This document shows positions 60,170 through 64,000 of a DNA stretch of 64,000 nt, in pieces. Position 1 is the first letter of the stretch, and each line of letters begins with the position of its first letter. Source of the stretch: Algoriphagus sp. AGSA1 (lineage in GTDB: Bacteria; Bacteroidota; Bacteroidia; Cytophagales; Cyclobacteriaceae); the NCBI RefSeq assembly GCF_021390545.1, contig NZ_JAJUWR010000001.1, positions 186,001 to 250,000 on the forward strand. The letters run 5' to 3'. Position numbers and translations under genes: made by a program. Below the pieces are notes generated by a model. It did not search any database. It saw nothing but the letters and a program-made list of their open reading frames with translations, and had not been told where the DNA came from.

Positions 60170-62911
60170 TCATGGCTTGGTTAAGAATTCATCCATATTC
60201 AAGAGGGCATTTGCCACCACAGACATCGCCGCTTGCTCAGGATTGGTTGGTTTATCTTTCACGCTAAAGAATGCCACTAGCGATTCAGGCTTGCTTTGAT
60301 ATTCGGCGAAAGCCTCTGCATAAAGGTTAGAGAGCGTCTTCAGTTTTACATCTGAAATAGGATTGAGCACAAGTTTTTGATAGCCATAGACAATTCCTTT
60401 TTCAGGATTTCCACCACTTTCTTCGATCATATCTTCCGCTAAAAAATAGGCAGCTTCCAAGTACACGGGGTCATTCAGCGTCACCAAAGCCTGAAGAGGG
60501 GTGTTAGTGACAATTCTTCTGCTCAAGCAAACTTCCCTACTTGCGGCATCAAAGGATATGAAGGAAGGATATGGGCTAGTTCGCTTCAAAAACGTGTAAA
60601 TACCGCGTCTGTGTGCGTCTTCACCTTCACTTTCTTTCCAAGATTCTCCATTATATACGGTTTGCCATATGCCTTCAGGTTGGTGAGGCTTTACTCCTGG
60701 GCCATACATCTTGTCACTCAGCAACCCTGAAACGGCCAATGCCTGATCACGGACTTGCTCCGCACTCAACCTGAATCTTGGGCCACGGGCATACCATTTG
60801 TTTTGGGGATCTTTTTTGAAGAGGTCTGCTGAAACAGCAGAGGATTGTCTGTAGGTAGCTGAAGTTACTATTTCACGGATCAGACTTTTCATGCTCCAAT
60901 TGTACTCATTCATAGTTTTCCATGCCAAATAATCCAGCAGTTCAGGATGTGAGGGAGGGTCAGACTGGGTTCCCATGTCCTCCAGTGAACTCACGATTCC
61001 ACGCCCAAAGAGCTGATCCCAAACTCTGTTTACGAAAGTTCTCGAAGTCAACGGATTTTCCTTATCAGTAAGCCAATACGCAAAACCCAGCCGGTTATTA
61101 GGCCATTCTGGTTTCCATCCATTCAAACTTTTTGGCGTTTCAGGATTCACTTTTTCTCCCAGACTCATCCAGTTTCCCCGCTCAAAAACATGAGTTTCCC
61201 GAGCCATGTAATCAGGATTTTCGATCATAATCGGGAGTTTTGTTCCTTTGAAGTTCAAAGCTGTTTCCCAGGATTTTTGTACATCTCGGAAGCCAGGTTT
61301 ATCAGCTCCCGCTAAACTTGGTACAAATGCAAACCAGACGAATTTGGCGGCATTTTGATCGGATCTCACACTTGGATTTCTAATCTCTAAATAGAGATCT
61401 ACAAAGCCTTCGGTAGGTTTGAACGGTATGGCACGGACGATGTCTCCGCCGGTTTTATTTATAGGGAATTCTGCGAGCACTTCTCCTTCCGGGCCACCAT
61501 TTCGAATAGTCATTTTGCTACCATCAAGACCAGATCCGTATTGCATCAGTAATTGATCAGAGCCTCGGGTGTCTATTTTCCTGAGGAAGGCTGAACCATT
61601 TGCCTGAATTCCCAGCCATTTGGTATCGATAAGTTCAGCATTGGTGAAGTCAACCGCATTGTGCGAAGGGTACTTCGGTTCTAGATAAGTCAGGAAGTTT
61701 TTACGGGCAGTGGCGGCTTCGATGCCTTCGTGTTCCCGAACCCAAGCCAAAACTGACTCGATTTCCGAGTTTTCCTCAGGCGAATAAAATCTCAGCCTTG
61801 GCTCTTCATCATGTGTGTCCTCGTCCCGGGAATTATTGAAAAAAGCCGCTGACTGGTAAAATTCTTCATGACGGATAGGATCGTAAGGATGACTATGGCA
61901 TTGGACACATGCCATGGTAGTACTTTGCCAAACTTCATAGGTGGTGCCCACTCGGTCAAGTACAGCAGCCACTCTAAATTCCTCGTCATCAGTTCCACCC
62001 TCATCATTGTTCATGGTATTGCGGTGAAAAGCCGTGGCGGCCAACTGATCTTCTGTGGGATTTGGAAGTAAGTCTCCAGCAAGTTGCTCAATGGTGAATT
62101 CATCAAATGGCTTGTCGGCATTGAATGCACGGATCACCCAGTCGCGATAAGGCCACATCGTACGGGAAACATCCCGCTCATAGCCTTTGGTGTCGGCATA
62201 CCTGGCTAGGTCTAGCCACCAGGTAGCCCATTTTTCCCCGTATGTTGGAGAGGAAAGAAGCAGGTCGACTGCTTGATCATAAGAGATTTTTCCAGATGAA
62301 TATTGGTTCAAAAGGTCTTCTGAAGGAGGTAGTCCAGTGATGTCTAGCGAAGCTCTTCGAAGAAGTTTAAGTGGGTTTTCCTCTGGCGAAAATGTTAGGT
62401 CATTCTCTTCGAGTTTTTTGCCTATATAAAAATCGATGGAATTTATTGCGGAAGGATTATTGTCAGAAGCGAAACCCGCAGTAGTTCTTTGCTCCGCTAC
62501 CTCAGGCGCCTCGACAGGATCATAAGCCCAATGTTTGCCCCATTTTGCGCCCTGTTTGATCCAGGTTTTCAGAAGATCTATTTCCTCCTCCGAAAGTGGA
62601 GAACGTTCATAGGGCATTCTCACTTCAGGATCTGAAGCTGTCAATCTTTTGATCAATTCACTTCCATTGGGGTCGCCGGGAATAATTGCAGGGTGTCCAG
62701 AATCTGTGTTTTCAAAAGCCTCTTCTTCGAAGAGTACAGAGAATCCTCCGCTTTTTTTGACCCCACCATGGCAGGAAATACAGTTCTTGTTTAATATAGG
62801 CTTGATCTGGGTGCTAAAATCGACTTCCTTTTCTTGGCCAAAAACGAAAAAGCCCGCAATGCCTATGATTACGGCTAAGGAAAGTAAGCCAGCTACTTTA
62901 AGATTATTCAT
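60170..62911 (-). CDS. PSCyt1/DUF1549/DUF1553 cytochrome protein
   Basis: The 913-residue protein has an N-terminal membrane anchor (VAGLLSLAVIIGIAGFFVFG). A first heme motif is CISCH (C44, C47, H48) in PSCyt1. Then comes DUF1549 (ATWWLDLARYADTKGYERDV, IEQLAGDLLPNPTEDQLAAT) with a second CVQCH motif. A beta-sandwich insert and DUF1553 (WLTDKENPLTSRTFVNRVWD, SAEQVRDQALAVSGLLSDKM) complete it. This architecture is widespread in Planctomycetes, and its function is unknown. It opens the four-gene minus-strand cluster. Confidence 0.92.
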   Translation of the reverse strand: MNNLKVAGLLSLAVIIGIAGFFVFGQEKEVDFSTQIKPILNKNCISCHGGVKKSGGFSVLFEEEAFENTDSGHPAIIPGDPNGSELIKRLTASDPEVRMPYERSPLSEEEIDLLKTWIKQGAKWGKHWAYDPVEAPEVAEQRTTAGFASDNNPSAINSIDFYIGKKLEENDLTFSPEENPLKLLRRASLDITGLPPSEDLLNQYSSGKISYDQAVDLLLSSPTYGEKWATWWLDLARYADTKGYERDVSRTMWPYRDWVIRAFNADKPFDEFTIEQLAGDLLPNPTEDQLAATAFHRNTMNNDEGGTDDEEFRVAAVLDRVGTTYEVWQSTTMACVQCHSHPYDPIRHEEFYQSAAFFNNSRDEDTHDEEPRLRFYSPEENSEIESVLAWVREHEGIEAATARKNFLTYLEPKYPSHNAVDFTNAELIDTKWLGIQANGSAFLRKIDTRGSDQLLMQYGSGLDGSKMTIRNGGPEGEVLAEFPINKTGGDIVRAIPFKPTEGFVDLYLEIRNPSVRSDQNAAKFVWFAFVPSLAGADKPGFRDVQKSWETALNFKGTKLPIMIENPDYMARETHVFERGNWMSLGEKVNPETPKSLNGWKPEWPNNRLGFAYWLTDKENPLTSRTFVNRVWDQLFGRGIVSSLEDMGTQSDPPSHPELLDYLAWKTMNEYNWSMKSLIREIVTSATYRQSSAVSADLFKKDPQNKWYARGPRFRLSAEQVRDQALAVSGLLSDKMYGPGVKPHQPEGIWQTVYNGESWKESEGEDAHRRGIYTFLKRTSPYPSFISFDAASREVCLSRRIVTNTPLQALVTLNDPVYLEAAYFLAEDMIEESGGNPEKGIVYGYQKLVLNPISDVKLKTLSNLYAEAFAEYQSKPESLVAFFSVKDKPTNPEQAAMSVVANALLNMDEFLTKP

Positions 62912-63400
62912 GGGTCATTGAATGAACCTGAATGTAAAGAATTCTGGGCTACTTCGAAAACCGTTTATAGGATTTGGGTAATTATGGGTAAGTGTGGGCT
63001 TTTATTCTGGGATATTGGGTTTGGTAAGATGTATCGGATGTATAGTGATTTCTGACGGTATCTTGCTTTATAGGACAAGCTAATTATCAAAGTAATAAAT
63101 CCCCCTTGCTCCCTTTGCGAAATTTTTGGTTCCAAAAAGTACTTAAAAAGTAAAGAGGAGTTATTCCAGCTCTGACACCAAAAGTTTGTGTAACACCCCG
63201 TTGTGATGCGAAATGACCGTAATCTATACGTTCCTCGTGTATATGAAAATCAGTGAACTAAGATCTGAAAACCAGGGGAATCGCCTTTAACAATCCTAAA
63301 GGGGAGAAACCCTTCAAGGGTTAAGCTATCTGAAAGTAAATATACTTACTTCATCCAGTCTCAATTTTTTCCTGGCTAACCCTTGAAGGGTTTTGAAGAA
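62912..63400. other. Intergenic region with AACCCTT-type palindromes
   Basis: About 490 bases without a credible gene. AACCCTTCAAGGGTT at about 63309 and AACCCTTGAAGGGTT at about 63378 are a pair of palindromes about 70 bases apart, like the REP families elsewhere in the window. I saw no other structure; it should contain the promoter of the DUF1553 cluster, which I could not identify. Confidence 0.5.
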
Positions 63401-63425
63401 AACACCCCGCTTTTTAGGGCGGGTA
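63401..63425 (-). terminator. Terminator of the threonine dehydrogenase gene
   Basis: On the minus strand CCCGC, an A-rich loop (CCTAAAAA), GCGGG, then GTGTTTTC, just after the stop at 63432. Confidence 0.65.
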
Positions 63426-63431
63426 GAGTAA

Positions 63432-64000
63432 TTAGAATTTGAAGTTTGGAAGATTCTCCAAAATATCCTTGGTCATGGTATCCAGATCATAGTCGTGCCG
63501 CCATCCCCAGTCTTTCCTCGCACAGGAATCATCGATGCTGTCCGGCCAGCTATCGGCGATTGCCTGTCGGAAATCAGGATTATACTCGATTTTGAAATCA
63601 GGAATGTGCTTGAGAATGCTTTGATAAATTTCTTTTGGGGTGAAATTCATCGCTGCGAGATTGTAGCTGGATCGGATTTTCACAGCTTCCCGTGGTGCAT
63701 TCATCAGGTCCAAGGTGGCTTTGATCGCATCGGGCATGTACATCATCGGAAGGGAACTGTCTTCACGAAGGAAGCAATTGAATTTTTCCCCCGCCAAAGC
63801 TTTATGATAAATATCCACCGCATAATCTGTCGTACCACCTCCAGGAAGGGATTTGTATCCTATTAAGCCAGGGTATCGCAGACTTCTAACGTCCACATTG
63901 AATTTCTGAAAATAGTATTCGCACCATCTCTCACCGGCTTGCTTCGAAATACCATAGACGGTATTCGGCTCTTTCACGCAGTATTGAGGAGTATTGATTT
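63432..64000 (-). CDS. L-threonine 3-dehydrogenase, epimerase-type (5' end beyond window)
   Basis: The frame is open to the window edge, and the sequence before the Val/GTG at 63977 (NTPQYC) already fits the family, so the true start is outside. Visible motifs: catalytic TVYGISKQAGERWCEYYF (YxxxK), SLRYPGLIGYKSLPGGGTTD, LPMMYMPDAIKATLDLM, IRSSYNLAAMNF and FRQAIADSWPDSIDDSCARK. This short-chain-type dehydrogenase oxidises L-threonine to 2-amino-3-oxobutyrate with NAD+. About 190 residues are seen. Confidence 0.93.
   Translation of the reverse strand, partial: INTPQYCVKEPNTVYGISKQAGERWCEYYFQKFNVDVRSLRYPGLIGYKSLPGGGTTDYAVDIYHKALAGEKFNCFLREDSSLPMMYMPDAIKATLDLMNAPREAVKIRSSYNLAAMNFTPKEIYQSILKHIPDFKIEYNPDFRQAIADSWPDSIDDSCARKDWGWRHDYDLDTMTKDILENLPNFKF

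Overview
The window looks like chromosomal DNA from a Bacteroidota bacterium, most likely family Cyclobacteriaceae (Algoriphagus/Aquiflexum-like). This is inferred from the gene families: a SusC/SusD pair, a GNAT-nitrilase fusion beside kdsC/kdsA, YkuD transpeptidases, a DUF6089-like barrel and an epimerase-type threonine dehydrogenase. Several upstream regions also carry the Bacteroidota promoter pattern TTTG-N18/19-TAnnTTTG. No tRNA, rRNA, CRISPR array, complete insertion sequence or phage was seen. The genus is not provable from the sequence alone.

Layout. 1-7.7 kb (minus strand) is a glycan-uptake locus: a 7TM sensor with a transposase-type zinc ribbon, then susC, susD and a GH144-like glycoside hydrolase cut by the window edge. 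8-10.1 kb (plus) is an S9 peptidase. 10.6-11.8 kb holds a DUF1801 protein and a glycerophosphodiester phosphodiesterase. 11.9-13.1 kb is a gene-free block of palindromic repeats. 13.2-21.3 kb (minus) is a four-gene unit: a blue-copper/dehydrogenase fusion, an FG-GAP protein, a DoxX membrane protein and a lipoprotein dehydrogenase with a C-terminal cytochrome c; a strong terminator closes it. Two Tat-exported ferritin-like proteins (22-23.5 kb) diverge from it. 24.4-29.5 kb is an ABC/YtrA-type regulator operon followed by an S41 peptidase.

29.5-33.5 kb holds HPP, RidA, GNAT, an outer-membrane barrel and MscS. 33.6-36.5 kb is a GNAT-nitrilase/kdsC/kdsA operon; the last two make Kdo for lipopolysaccharide. 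36.7-41 kb has three L,D-transpeptidase-type genes. 41.3-42.4 kb is a QueD-like/folE pterin pair. 42.4-43.4 kb is a second repeat block and a graveyard of small broken genes, next to a CPBP protease and an orphan HigA. 44.8-50.9 kb carries a propeller lipoprotein, an atypical SDR, a phosphotriesterase-like lipoprotein, and an M28 peptidase flanked by two paralogous barrels. 51.1-55.9 kb has guaA, a LpoA-like protein and hemL. 55.9-56.5 kb is a PIN-type toxin-antitoxin pair in which both genes carry an in-frame stop. 57.1-62.9 kb is a PSCyt1/DUF1549/DUF1553-DUF1501-DUF2231 cluster that includes a truncated isomerase. The window ends in threonine dehydrogenase.

Themes. Two separate loci couple exported cytochrome or copper domains to dehydrogenase-like or uncharacterised catalytic domains. 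Cell-envelope building is well represented (Kdo, L,D-transpeptidases, barrels). Several families of REP-like palindromes sit between genes and in places touch coding ends. The most unusual item is the 7TM sensor fused to an IS1595-type zinc ribbon directly upstream of susC.
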